Positions 24,701-33,129 of a stretch of 64,000 nt of DNA are shown piece after piece. Below the pieces are notes generated by a model. That model worked only from the letters and a program-made list of their open reading frames with translations. It had not been told where the DNA came from and ran no database searches. The first letter of the stretch is position 1; the number at the start of each line of letters is the position of its first letter. A program made the translations under genes and the position numbers. Origin of the DNA: Limnochordales bacterium (lineage in GTDB: Bacteria > Bacillota > Limnochordia > Limnochordales > DUMU01); contig JADBKP010000011.1 in the NCBI GenBank assembly GCA_014896315.1, forward strand, positions 53,148 through 117,147, in the 5' to 3' direction.

Positions 24701-25282
24701 TCAACGCGACCGGGCCGCCCTATTCTGGAACTCCTCCTCGTTGATCACCTCGAAGTCGTGGCGACGCAGCAGTGCGGTGGTAACACCAAAGCCCGGCCGC
24801 AGCCGTCTTTGGAACGACCCGTCAAAGACCGTGTGAACGCCGCAAGACGGGCTTTTCTCCTTGAAGACGACGAGCCTGGCACCGACCTCGCGCGCGATCT
24901 GCAGGGTTTTGTGAGCTCCCTCAAGATAGGCCTCCGTCACGTCCACACCTTGCTCCGTCTGCACGCGAGCAGCACCGTCCAGGACCTGGCTTCCGGGGGC
25001 CTCCGTAACCCCAACGTTGCCGATACCGTCCGGGCTGGTGCCCGCACTCCCACCGGAGCGCTGCCAAGCGGCGGGCGGTGGAGACGGACGCGTTTCAACC
25101 CGTATTTCGGCCGGCGGGCGGGGGGTGGGAAGTCCCCCCAGCACCTCCGGGCAAATGGGGACGGCCAGCCCTTCTCGGACCAGGGCGACAATCTCAGGCA
25201 CGGCGCGGGCCCGACCGTCATACCGGCAGGGGATGCCGGCCAGGCAGGCACTGACTAGAATCGGTCTTTCCTGGGTAGCCAT
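24701..25282 (-). CDS. DUF523 family protein
   Basis: A 193-residue protein of family DUF523, whose function is not established. Family motifs are ILVSACLAGIPCRYDGRA at the N-terminus, ICPEVLGGLPTPRPPAEI near residue 43, GVDVTEAYLEGAHKTL, and VVFKEKSPSCGVHTVFDGSF. Conserved cysteines in SACLAG, CRYDG, CPE and SPSCG could hold a metal or Fe-S group. Between residues 63 and 105 it carries a Pro/Ser/Gly-rich insert (PSPPPAAWQRSGG...) longer than the usual short loop. The bulk of the family is about 150 residues. It is transcribed toward the small acidic gene; no clear operon partner. Confidence 0.85.
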   Translation of the reverse strand: MATQERPILVSACLAGIPCRYDGRARAVPEIVALVREGLAVPICPEVLGGLPTPRPPAEIRVETRPSPPPAAWQRSGGSAGTSPDGIGNVGVTEAPGSQVLDGAARVQTEQGVDVTEAYLEGAHKTLQIAREVGARLVVFKEKSPSCGVHTVFDGSFQRRLRPGFGVTTALLRRHDFEVINEEEFQNRAARSR

Positions 25283-25378
25283 CCCGCACTCCCGCAGGCC
25301 ATCAGTCTCTAGCAGCTTGTATTATACTCCCGCCGTCCGCATCTATCAGAGCGCGCCAGGGGCACCATCTGCTTCCGG

Positions 25379-27238
25379 TTAATCCGCCGGCCGTGCCTCT
25401 ACCGTCGGAGTCTGCAAGATGCGGAGCAGGCGTTCCGTTACTGTTGCCGGGTCGCTCCGACCGGCCGCCAGCTCGGGAGCGGAGCGGGCAAGTTCGTCCA
25501 GGGCCTGGTCCATCGCCTGGGCATAGGCCGGTGGCAGGAGGGGCCCGGCCGCCAGGCGGGGCGGCGCTTGTAGCAATGCTGCCAACCCTGCCGGTGCGTA
25601 GGAGGGAACGGCCCGAGGATCGCCGGCCGAGCCGGCGTCAACCGGCAGGAACCCGTATTCGCGAACGGCCCAGGCCCCGACGTGCCGGGCGAGAATCAGG
25701 GCCAGTTCTGCTGCCAGCCGGATACGGTTGGAGTCCGGTTGAGAGTTGGTATCACGGGTTTGGCCGGAGGAGGTGTTGAACTTACCGCCGGCCAGTATCT
25801 GGTAGCCGGAGATCCGAACCGGCACCACCGCCCCCACTCCTGCCGCGGGGGTGGGGACAGGCAAGAAGAGCAGTTTGGCGGCAGGTTGTGTGTCGCGAGC
25901 TGGGCCAATCAGGCGGCCGGCCAGATACTTGGTCAGGGTTGGGCCGACCGGACCACCCACAACCAGCGCCCCCGCGTTCGCCGCTACCAGCCATCCCGAC
26001 ACCGTACTGTTGCTGTAGGGGCGGGGGCGGGCCTGGCGGGTCCATTCTTGCCATGTCTGCGCCAACTGGTAGAGGAACTTCTCATCCCAGCGAAGCTCCA
26101 CCCTCTCGTTATCGGCCGATCCTGAACGCAGCTCTGTGAGCCACCTGCTCGTGGCCCCGGCTTGCCAGGTATACGGGATGGGGCGATCGCTGGCGGTGAG
26201 CAGCCCGGCGAACATCCAGGCTGTAGGAAAAAGGTAGACTCCGGCACGAGCGCTGCCTCCCGATGTACTCCCCGACCCGACAGACTTGCGCACGGCTTCC
26301 GTCACGTCACGCCATTGCCATCCGGAGCGGATGACTCTTTCGCTATCCAGGCCCAACTTCTGCCAGAGGGTTTGGCTGCCCACCCACGCCTGCCATTCCA
26401 GCCAGCGGGGTACGACCCACGGGCCCTCCTCGCCGCTGAACGAGCGGGCAGCCCCTGCAGCCAGTCGCACTGCTTGTCGGACCACGGGCAGATCATTGGG
26501 AGTTGCGGGGAGAAAGCGGGCCAGTGCCATCGCCTGGGGATGGGCGATGGTTGCGCCGGGCAGGGCGACGAGGTCGGGCAGCTCGGCGGCGCCTGTCGCA
26601 GCCCGGGCGAGCTCCGATATGACCTCCCCCTCGGCGAACCAGACCACCTTCACGTCAATCTGGGGGTTGCGCTCCTGGAACTCCTGGACGGCCGCCGCCA
26701 CCGCCTCTTCGAATCTGTTATTCCCCGTCGCGACAGGGGTCCCGTCGGGTTTGAAGACCACCTCACCCCATGAGGGCAGGCGGTACTCCCAGAGAACCAG
26801 GGGCCTGGTGCTTGCCGGGTTTCCTTGTGCGGCTAAGGACAGCGAGGGTTCTTCCGGGGGTTTTGTCGATACCGGCGCTGGCTGAGACTGCAGCTTTTCA
26901 CTGGCGGCAGGAAGCACTGCTGGGTGCCTACCCGGGTTATCCAGGGATAGAGTCTGCAATCCCACCTGCAGGGCCTCTCGTACCAGCGTCGGTTGGCTGT
27001 CTATGGCTACTGCCAGCCGCGCCAGGGCAACGCCGATCAGTGCGTAGGCGGTGACACTGGCTGCGCCGCGAACCAGCCGTGCCCAGGACCACCCCGCGCT
27101 GCTGCGGGCCGTCACCGGACTACTGCGGCCGGGTGACCGGCCGGTTGGCGAAGGCGCGGTAGAGCGCCGCCCCGGCCGAACAGGCGAACGGCTGACGGAC
27201 GACGCAGGTGAGGCAGACCGGGTTGAGAAACGGCGCAT
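25379..27238 (-). CDS. Membrane-anchored extracellular solute-binding-like protein
   Basis: A 619-residue protein related to family 1 (sugar-type) ABC solute-binding proteins. The N-terminal 57 residues are unusually rich in Ser, Arg and Pro, followed by one hydrophobic segment (SVTAYALIGVALARLAVAI) and a Pro/Ala/Ser linker to about 150. The binding-protein part begins near PLVLWEYRLPSWGEV and includes AAVQEFQERNPQIDVKVVWF, LPDLVALPG, PWVVPRWLEWQAWVGSQTLW and SGWLVAANAGALVVGGPVGP, typical of the fold. No lipobox is seen. ATG 27238 follows AAGGAGG; GTG 27115 would trim the basic leader but has no such site. It follows the L,D-transpeptidase by 29 bases. No permease genes are adjacent, so the ligand and transport role are unknown. 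Confidence 0.72.
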   Translation of the reverse strand: MRRFSTRSASPASSVSRSPVRPGRRSTAPSPTGRSPGRSSPVTARSSAGWSWARLVRGAASVTAYALIGVALARLAVAIDSQPTLVREALQVGLQTLSLDNPGRHPAVLPAASEKLQSQPAPVSTKPPEEPSLSLAAQGNPASTRPLVLWEYRLPSWGEVVFKPDGTPVATGNNRFEEAVAAAVQEFQERNPQIDVKVVWFAEGEVISELARAATGAAELPDLVALPGATIAHPQAMALARFLPATPNDLPVVRQAVRLAAGAARSFSGEEGPWVVPRWLEWQAWVGSQTLWQKLGLDSERVIRSGWQWRDVTEAVRKSVGSGSTSGGSARAGVYLFPTAWMFAGLLTASDRPIPYTWQAGATSRWLTELRSGSADNERVELRWDEKFLYQLAQTWQEWTRQARPRPYSNSTVSGWLVAANAGALVVGGPVGPTLTKYLAGRLIGPARDTQPAAKLLFLPVPTPAAGVGAVVPVRISGYQILAGGKFNTSSGQTRDTNSQPDSNRIRLAAELALILARHVGAWAVREYGFLPVDAGSAGDPRAVPSYAPAGLAALLQAPPRLAAGPLLPPAYAQAMDQALDELARSAPELAAGRSDPATVTERLLRILQTPTVEARPAD

Positions 27239-27267
27239 TCTGCACTATCCTCCTTCTCACCGTTCAC

Positions 27268-28281
27268 CTACCTAAGCCCGAGCAGCATCAGAAGATCGCT
27301 ACCTGCGCGTCCGGTCACCGGCAGCCGCAGGGCGGCTTGTAGTTCCGCTACTGCTTTCTGGGTGGCCGGGCCGAACCTGCCATCCGCTTCCTGGGTCAAA
27401 ACCCCCGCCCTTTGGAGTGCGATCTGCAGCCAGACAACATCCTGGCCGCTTGCCCCCGCAGCGTACTCCGACCGCGTCATGCGGGGCGATACGCTTCCCC
27501 GAACGATGACACGGGTTCCGTGAGGGACCCATTCATACAACTCCTCCACATCCCGGTTGAACATGCGAAAGCAGCCAGCGCTGGCCCGCCGCCCTATGGA
27601 CCAGGGCTTGTTGGTGCCGTGAATCCCGTACGTACCCCAGGGGACGTTCAACCCCATCCAGCGGGTACCGAACCCGCCACCCCAACCCCGGTCTTTCCAG
27701 ACAACCTTCCAGTCTCCCAGGGGACTGGCGGTCCTTGACTTGCCCGTCGCCACGGGGTAGGTCTTGTAAGGTTTGCCTTCGCTGTAAACGGTGAGGGTGG
27801 CTTTGTCCAGATCGACGTAGAGGTAGATTGGTCCGGGTGGTGGCGGAAGCCTGGTGGAAGACTGGGAGGCGACGGAGGTGGAATCATAGCCTAAGAGCGG
27901 CTTGCCCAGCCGGTCCAGGGCCAACCAGACTTCATCGTCGACCACACCGTCTGGGGGCAGGGAGGCCAGAGTTTGCGCCAGGCGGACGGCCGCCTGCGTC
28001 TCACCGTCATAGACTCCATCAAGTGGACCCTGGTACAGACCAAGTTGCAGAAGGCGCAGCTGCAGCTCCCAGACATCATCCCCCCGAAGTGGCGGGTTGC
28101 TTGGGCGCAGGATGCGTGCTTCCTCGCATCCCGGGTAGGTAGCCGGGCCGACACTGCCGGCCGCGCCGGCAGTTCCGCTCTGCTCGGGGCTTGCCGCCGT
28201 CCCCAGTGTGATGGTAGCTGTCAAGAGCAGCGCAACCAGGGTGGATCTTTTATATCGGTGGTGTGATCCCAAGGCCATCAT
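27268..28281 (-). CDS. L,D-transpeptidase (YkuD) with two peptidoglycan-binding domains
   Basis: A 337-residue exported cell-wall enzyme. A signal peptide (STLVALLLTATITLG) is followed by a peptidoglycan-binding type 1 domain (GDDVWELQLRLLQLGLYQG, residues 66-125), the YkuD catalytic domain (about 150-262) and a second peptidoglycan-binding repeat (GQDVVWLQIALQRAGVL, about 278-335). The catalytic signature is HGTNKPWSIGRRASAGCFRM, with His, Ser and Cys in the expected HGT-x-SxGCxRM spacing. It would form or remodel 3-3 cross-links in peptidoglycan. Start ATG 28281; TTG 28272, eight bases after AAGGA, is an alternative. The solute-binding-like gene follows in the same direction. Confidence 0.92.
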   Translation of the reverse strand: MMALGSHHRYKRSTLVALLLTATITLGTAASPEQSGTAGAAGSVGPATYPGCEEARILRPSNPPLRGDDVWELQLRLLQLGLYQGPLDGVYDGETQAAVRLAQTLASLPPDGVVDDEVWLALDRLGKPLLGYDSTSVASQSSTRLPPPPGPIYLYVDLDKATLTVYSEGKPYKTYPVATGKSRTASPLGDWKVVWKDRGWGGGFGTRWMGLNVPWGTYGIHGTNKPWSIGRRASAGCFRMFNRDVEELYEWVPHGTRVIVRGSVSPRMTRSEYAAGASGQDVVWLQIALQRAGVLTQEADGRFGPATQKAVAELQAALRLPVTGRAGSDLLMLLGLR

Positions 28282-28477
28282 CCTTGCTCAGTCATCCCCT
28301 GACTTTCAGTTTCTGTGGTCGGGATAGAGGGCCTGCGACCTGGCTTGACCAGTAACGTGGCAGATGCCGTGGTTGTCTCGGGCCTATGGGCTGCCGACCT
28401 CATCTTTATGAGCCAGAGACTCACTTCTTGACACTGCTGGTATGGGCCGGTACACTTGAGGCAAAGTTGAATAGGCA

Positions 28478-28590
28478 CTCTTCTTATCCAGAGAGGCGGA
28501 GGGACTGGCCCAATGAAGCCCGGCAACCAGCCAGACATAAGTCTGGCCAGGTGCCAACTCCTGCCGGCGTAGCCGGAGAGATGAGGAGAG
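28478..28590 (+). promoter_or_regulatory. SAM-I (S-box) riboswitch aptamer
   Basis: The core motifs of the S-box appear in order: CTTATCCAGAGAGGCGGAGG, GGCCCAATGAAGCCCGGCAA, AGGTGCCAACTCC and GGAGAGATGAG. P1 pairs CTCTTCTTATC (28478-28488) with GATGAGGAGAG (28580-28590) with two G-U pairs. S-adenosylmethionine binding stabilises P1 and shuts off downstream methionine genes; here the target is metNIQ. Confidence 0.96.
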
Positions 28591-28627
28591 GCAGACGGTG
28601 TCTGGCCTCTGCTCAGAGGCCTTTTTT
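28587..28627 (+). terminator. Riboswitch expression platform: antiterminator and rho-independent terminator
   Basis: GGCCTCTG (28604-28611) pairs with CAGAGGCC (28614-28621) followed by six T residues (28622-28627). The competing antiterminator pairs AGAGGC-AGAC (28587-28596) with GTCT-GGCCTCT (28600-28610), so it shares the 3' strand of P1 and the 5' arm of the terminator. High SAM should therefore stop transcription before metN. Confidence 0.93.
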
Positions 28628-28700
28628 CGTGCTTGTGGGGGCCTGGCTTCAGGGTGAGCTTTTCCGAGACGGAAGGGAAGGGGACAGGTTGGAGAGAGCC

Positions 28701-29843
28701 GTGCGCGAAGCTAATTCTCCCCCGGCGGCTGAACCGCTGGTGGTGGTGGAGCATCTTACCAAGCGTTTCCGCCAGGGCGGACGCGAAATAGCCGCTCTCA
28801 GCGATGTCAGCTTCGAGGTGTACCCCGGCGAGATCTTTGGCGTCATGGGCCTGAGCGGTGCCGGCAAGAGCACCCTTATCCGGTGCATTAACCTGCTGGA
28901 AAGACCCGACGAGGGCCGCGTCGTGGTGGCCGGCCAGGAGATGACCCGCCTGTCTGGCCCAGCCCTCATGCAGGCCCGGCGGCGTATCGGTATGATTTTC
29001 CAGCACTTCGCCCTTCTCTCCTCCCGGACGGTGGCCGGTAATGTCGCCTTCCCGCTTGAGATCGCGGGAGTCAGCCGGCCGGTGATCGCGGCCCGGGTGG
29101 CAGAGCTCTTGGATCTTGTCGGGCTTGGCGATCGGGCGCAGGCCTATCCGAGCCAGCTCTCGGGGGGACAGAAGCAGCGCGTCGGTATCGCCAGGGCGCT
29201 GGCATCCGAACCCGTCCTGCTTCTCTCCGACGAGGCGACGTCTGCCCTCGACCCGGAGACGACGGTCTCCGTGCTTCAGCTTCTGAAAGAGATCAACCAG
29301 AAGATGGGGCTGACCATCCTGATGATCACCCACGAGATGCAGGTGATCCGGCAGATCTGCCACCGCGTGGCGGTCATCGATCAGGGAAGGTTGGTCGAGG
29401 TAGGCCCTGTGGCGCAGGTCTTCTCCCGGCCGTCGAGTGAGGTGGCGCGCCGGCTGCTGCGCGAGCAGCTGCAGGAGGATGTGCCCCCTTACATCCTGGA
29501 GCGGGCCAGAAAGCCGGGACAGCGGTTGTTGCGGCTGGGCTTTCTGGGACAGGTGGCGCAGGAGCCGGTCGTAGCCGAGTTGATGCGACAGTTTCCGGTC
29601 GTGGTCAATGTTCTCTTCGGCCGTATCGAGGAGCTTGGCGGCGTCCCGTGGGGGCGGCTGGTGGTAGAGATCAGCGGCGACCCGGGCCAGGTGGTCGCTG
29701 CCTGCGAATACCTGCGCCGGCGCGGAGTCGAGGTCGAGGAGATAGAGGGCGCTTCACCCCCGGGCGAGACACCCGGCCAGGGGGGAGAAGAGCCACTGCG
29801 TGAGCCGGTCGCTTCGCCGCCTGGAAAAGGAGGTGTGGCTTAA
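28701..29843 (+). CDS. metN: Methionine ABC transporter ATP-binding protein MetN
   Basis: A 380-residue ATPase of the methionine uptake system. Walker A GLSGAGKST (near residue 54), Q-loop QHFALL, signature LSGGQKQRVGIARAL, Walker B LLLSDEATSALDP and the switch His in ITHEM are all present. After residue 290 comes the NIL domain (PVVAELMRQFPVVVNVLFG ... YLRRRGVEVEEI), which in homologues binds methionine and inhibits transport. The tail adds a Gly/Pro/Glu-rich stretch. GTG 28701 follows GGAGAG by four to six bases and starts right after the riboswitch; the open frame upstream would read through the aptamer and is not used. Confidence 0.95.
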   Translation: MREANSPPAAEPLVVVEHLTKRFRQGGREIAALSDVSFEVYPGEIFGVMGLSGAGKSTLIRCINLLERPDEGRVVVAGQEMTRLSGPALMQARRRIGMIFQHFALLSSRTVAGNVAFPLEIAGVSRPVIAARVAELLDLVGLGDRAQAYPSQLSGGQKQRVGIARALASEPVLLLSDEATSALDPETTVSVLQLLKEINQKMGLTILMITHEMQVIRQICHRVAVIDQGRLVEVGPVAQVFSRPSSEVARRLLREQLQEDVPPYILERARKPGQRLLRLGFLGQVAQEPVVAELMRQFPVVVNVLFGRIEELGGVPWGRLVVEISGDPGQVVAACEYLRRRGVEVEEIEGASPPGETPGQGGEEPLREPVASPPGKGGVA

Positions 29844-29845
29844 GC

Positions 29846-30529
29846 ATGGATCTCAGTACACTGTTGGGAACGCTAACCAATCCATACCTCTGGCAACAGA
29901 TGCTCCAGGCTCTCAAGGAGACCCTGATCATGGTATCGGTCAGCCTGGTCCTGGCTGAGTTGGGAGGGCTTCCCCTCGGAATCATGCTGGTGGTAACCGC
30001 TCCCGGCCATCTGCGTCCCCATCCGGTGCTCCATCACTTCCTGGGCACTCTGGTCAACGTTGGCCGTTCGCTGCCTTTCATCATTCTGATGGTGGCTATC
30101 ATTCCCCTGACCCGGCTGTTGGTCGGAACCTCCATCGGGACGTGGGCGGCGGTGGTACCGTTGACGGTGGCGGCCATCCCCTTCGTGGCTCGTCTCGTGG
30201 AAACATCCCTCCTTGAGGTTGATCGGGGAGTTGTGGAGGCAGCCGAGGCCATGGGTGCATCGCTCTGGCAGATTATCACCCGGGTGCTGTTGCCGGAGGC
30301 CCTGCCATCTCTTGTGGCCGGGGCGACCATAACTGCCATCAGCCTGGTCGGTTACTCGGCCATGGCGGGCGCCATCGGGGGCGGGGGACTCGGCGACCTG
30401 GCGATCCGGTACGGGTATCAGCGCTTTCAGGTGGAGGTGATGATCGTCACCGTTGTTATTCTGGTGATTTTGGTGCAGGTAGTGCAGGTGGTGGGCGACT
30501 TTGTTGCCCGGCGAGTCGACCACCGTTGA
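29846..30529 (+). CDS. metI: Methionine ABC transporter permease MetI
   Basis: A 227-residue inner-membrane permease with five or six hydrophobic segments. The EAA loop matches the MetI type (VEAAEAMGASLWQIITRVLLPEALPSL), and the GYSAMAGAIGGGGLGDLAIRYGYQRF segment described for this family is present near residues 173-198. It forms the channel with MetN dimers. ATG 29846 lies ten bases after a perfect AAAGGAGGTG ribosome-binding site located inside the metN 3' end. Length (about 220) is normal. Confidence 0.95.
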   Translation: MDLSTLLGTLTNPYLWQQMLQALKETLIMVSVSLVLAELGGLPLGIMLVVTAPGHLRPHPVLHHFLGTLVNVGRSLPFIILMVAIIPLTRLLVGTSIGTWAAVVPLTVAAIPFVARLVETSLLEVDRGVVEAAEAMGASLWQIITRVLLPEALPSLVAGATITAISLVGYSAMAGAIGGGGLGDLAIRYGYQRFQVEVMIVTVVILVILVQVVQVVGDFVARRVDHR

Positions 30530-30596
30530 AACAGGCAAGCGGCAAACCGCGGGTAAACATAGACGCTATCCTGATTAAGAAAGGACGACCTGCAAA

Positions 30597-31433
30597 ATGC
30601 AGAGGGTTAGGCAGCAGAGGCAGATCTTCGGTCTTCTCGCCACTTTAGCAGTGCTTGTTGGGGCAGCGGCAGCTCTGATCACCGGCCTGCCGGTGGGGGC
30701 AGCGCAGCCGCAGGCCGTCATACTGAGGGTGGGGGCATCTCCCGTCCCGCACGCGGAGATTCTCAACTTCGTCGCCCCGGCCCTGGCCAAGCAGGGAATC
30801 CAGCTGAAAGTGATCGAGTTTACCGACTACGTCCGGCCCAACCTGGCGCTAGCGGATGGCGAGCTTGACGCCAATTATTTCCAGCACATCCCCTATCTTG
30901 AGGACTTCGCGTCGAAGCGGCGCCTCAACATCACCTGGGTGGCCAAGATCCACATCGAGCCGATGGGTGTCTACTCACGGAAGGTGAAGTCGCTGAAGGA
31001 TCTTCCCACCGGTGCGCAAATCGGTATCCCTAACGATCCGACCAACGGTGGGCGGGCCCTTTTGTTGCTGCAGCAGGCAGGCCTGATCAAGCTGCGGAAG
31101 GATGCGGGGATTACAGCGACCCCCTTTGACATCATCGAGAACCCGAAGAGGTTACGCATTGTAGAGCTGGAAGCGGCGCAGCTGCCCCGAGCTCTGGATG
31201 ACCTGCATGCGGCCGTGATCAACACCAACTTCGCTCTGGAGGCCGGGTTGGTGCCTACCCGCGATGCTCTCTTCATCGAGGATGCCAACTCACCCTATGC
31301 CAACGTTATCGCCGTCCGGACGGCAGACAAGAACAACCCTGCCATCCAGAAATTGGTGCAAGCTCTGCAGACGCCGGAAGTGCGCCAGTTCATCCTGGAG
31401 AAGTATAAGGGTGCGGTGGTTCCGGTCTTTTGA
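30597..31433 (+). CDS. metQ: Methionine-binding protein MetQ (NlpA family), not a lipoprotein
   Basis: A 278-residue periplasmic binding protein of the MetQ/NlpA family. Motifs include LRVGASPVPHAEIL, KVIEFTDYVRPNLALADGELDANYFQH, IGIPNDPTNGGRALLLLQQAGLIKL and the C-terminal VVPVF. The N-terminus is a Sec signal (IFGLLATLAVLVGAAAALI, cleavage near VGAAQ) with no cysteine, so it should be soluble in a periplasm rather than lipid-anchored as in most monoderm Firmicutes. AAAGGA precedes ATG 30597. It completes metNIQ; a terminator follows. Confidence 0.94.
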   Translation: MQRVRQQRQIFGLLATLAVLVGAAAALITGLPVGAAQPQAVILRVGASPVPHAEILNFVAPALAKQGIQLKVIEFTDYVRPNLALADGELDANYFQHIPYLEDFASKRRLNITWVAKIHIEPMGVYSRKVKSLKDLPTGAQIGIPNDPTNGGRALLLLQQAGLIKLRKDAGITATPFDIIENPKRLRIVELEAAQLPRALDDLHAAVINTNFALEAGLVPTRDALFIEDANSPYANVIAVRTADKNNPAIQKLVQALQTPEVRQFILEKYKGAVVPVF

Positions 31434-31484
31434 GCCGCCGCGCCAGCCGACCTGACCATAGCTAAGCCTGAAGCGGAATGACGG

Positions 31485-31530
31485 CAAAGCCTCCGCCCTG
31501 CCCACCAAGCCGGGGGGAGGCTTTGTTTTC
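31485..31530 (+). terminator. Rho-independent terminator after metQ
   Basis: CAAAGCCTCC (31485-31494) pairs with GGAGGCTTTG (31516-31525), a 10-bp stem with a GC-rich loop, followed by TTTTC. It closes the metNIQ transcript. Confidence 0.85.
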
Positions 31531-31640
31531 TGGTAGTGTGGCTATTGGGAAGTCTAGGGAAGGAATAGACCTTAGTGCGTCTAACTTACTTTTTGAACTA
31601 TTAACACGGAAGTCAGGTTAGTAGGAGGGGAGGGCCTTTC

Positions 31641-33050
31641 GTGTCTTGGACTGCCGGAAAAGCCACCCGTTGGTTGTCGTTGGCATTTCTTGCCACAATG
31701 CTGGCGGTTTTCCTTGTTACAGCCCTGATAGCTCTGACCCTGCTCTTGCCGCCGGCGGCGGCCAAGACTACCATCACCGTCTACCTGCGAGAATCAATCC
31801 CGGTTGAGTACGAGTGGGAAAAGCGGATGATCGCGGAATTCGAAAAGAAGAACCCCGATATTGACGTGCAGATAGTGACCGAGGCCGGTTCGACCTACGA
31901 CGCTAAACTCCTCACCCTGTGGGCGACGGGCAATCCGCCGGATGTCTGGGACCATGGTGGCACGGTCAACACCTACCTCTACAACGGCTGGCTGCTCGAC
32001 CTCGGGCCGTATATCCGTCGCGATTCCGCAGAAATCAACATAGCCGATTTCTTCCCGGCGGCCTGGCGGGCTTATCGGGACGGCGACAAGCAGTGGGGCA
32101 TGCCTTTCGTCTCCGTCGGCAGCTTCATGTGGTATAACGCCGACCTGCTCGACGCGGCCGGCCTGCAGAGCCCTTCGCCCGACTGGAACGATACTGGCTG
32201 GACCTGGCAGCGGGTACAGGAGTACGCCCGCAAGCTGACCACTTATAAGCCGAACGGTCCTATCGACCGGCCCGGCCTGGTCATCATCCATTGGTCCTAT
32301 CTCGATATTCAGTACTCGTGGTCCTTCGGCGGCGACTGGTTCGACGAGACGGCCTGGCGTCAAGGTATTCCCTGTCGTCCCACCTTCGACACACCGGCCA
32401 ACCGCGAAGCTTATCAAACGATGGTTGACATGCTCTACCGACAGCGGACGGCGATAACCTTCGAAAACACCACCACTGACTATGCGTCCAATCTCTATCC
32501 CACCAAACAGTTCACTGGTGGCAACGCGGGCATGGCCGTGGGGGAGGGGCCGTGGCTTGTTATGGGCCAGCTGGACAGCATCAAGTTCCGCTGGGGAATG
32601 GCTCCCTTCCCTCGGGGCGGTCAGGCTAAGAACTATGTCAGCATGGTGTATACAGATCCCTGGATGATCAGCAGCAAGACCAAGAACCCGGAGGCTGCCT
32701 GGAGGTTTGTCAAGTTCATCACCAGTGCTGAGGTCATGAAGGAGTACGTCAAGATAGGCAACTTCGCCCCGGCCCGCAGGTCGGCCGTGCTGGATTATGT
32801 GAACCGGTTGAGCCAGGCTTCCCGTCATCATACCGCGGCGGAGGTGCTGCTTGCTCTCGCCGGCAGCCAGGAGTACGGGCGCGAAGCGCTGGACCACGTG
32901 ATAGTGGGTTGGCCCGATTTCTTCCAGGAGATTCAGGGACGGATGCCGGCGATCTGGGGTAATACTCGCAGCGTCCCGGTGGTGCTCAAGGAGATAGATG
33001 AGGCTGTCTCCAACTTGATCGCACGTAAGTTCGGCACGGGGAAGAAGTAG
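31641..33050 (+). CDS. Family 1 extracellular solute-binding protein (sugar type), orphan
   Basis: A 469-residue exported binding protein of the ABC sugar-uptake class. The signal segment spans about 12-43 (LSLAFLATMLAVFLVTALIAL ... PAAAK in the sequence) with no lipobox cysteine. The mature part opens with TTITVYLRESIPVEYEWEKRM and contains IAEFEKKNPDIDVQIV, LTLWATGNPPDVWDHGG, WGMPFVSVGSFMWYNADLLDAAGL, WTWQRVQEYARKLT and KNPEAAWRFVKFITS, the conserved elements of MalE-like proteins. GTG 31641 follows GGAGGGGAGGG. No MalF/MalG permease or ATPase is adjacent; a dehydrogenase gene follows. The ligand cannot be predicted. Confidence 0.9.
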   Translation: MSWTAGKATRWLSLAFLATMLAVFLVTALIALTLLLPPAAAKTTITVYLRESIPVEYEWEKRMIAEFEKKNPDIDVQIVTEAGSTYDAKLLTLWATGNPPDVWDHGGTVNTYLYNGWLLDLGPYIRRDSAEINIADFFPAAWRAYRDGDKQWGMPFVSVGSFMWYNADLLDAAGLQSPSPDWNDTGWTWQRVQEYARKLTTYKPNGPIDRPGLVIIHWSYLDIQYSWSFGGDWFDETAWRQGIPCRPTFDTPANREAYQTMVDMLYRQRTAITFENTTTDYASNLYPTKQFTGGNAGMAVGEGPWLVMGQLDSIKFRWGMAPFPRGGQAKNYVSMVYTDPWMISSKTKNPEAAWRFVKFITSAEVMKEYVKIGNFAPARRSAVLDYVNRLSQASRHHTAAEVLLALAGSQEYGREALDHVIVGWPDFFQEIQGRMPAIWGNTRSVPVVLKEIDEAVSNLIARKFGTGKK

Positions 33051-33129
33051 CATCGGATCGATAGGGCGCGTCTGGAGGGATGGGCTGCTGTGTGCCGAAG
33101 TTACCTCTTCAGTTCACTTGAGGAGGCAG

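Noticed and set aside
28278..29363. Minus-strand open frame across the riboswitch and metN
   Set aside because: It would run through the S-box aptamer, terminator and the ATPase motifs of metN.
31794..33053. 419-residue minus-strand open frame opposite the sugar-type binding protein
   Set aside because: The plus-strand protein has signal peptide and family motifs throughout; the antisense product matches nothing.
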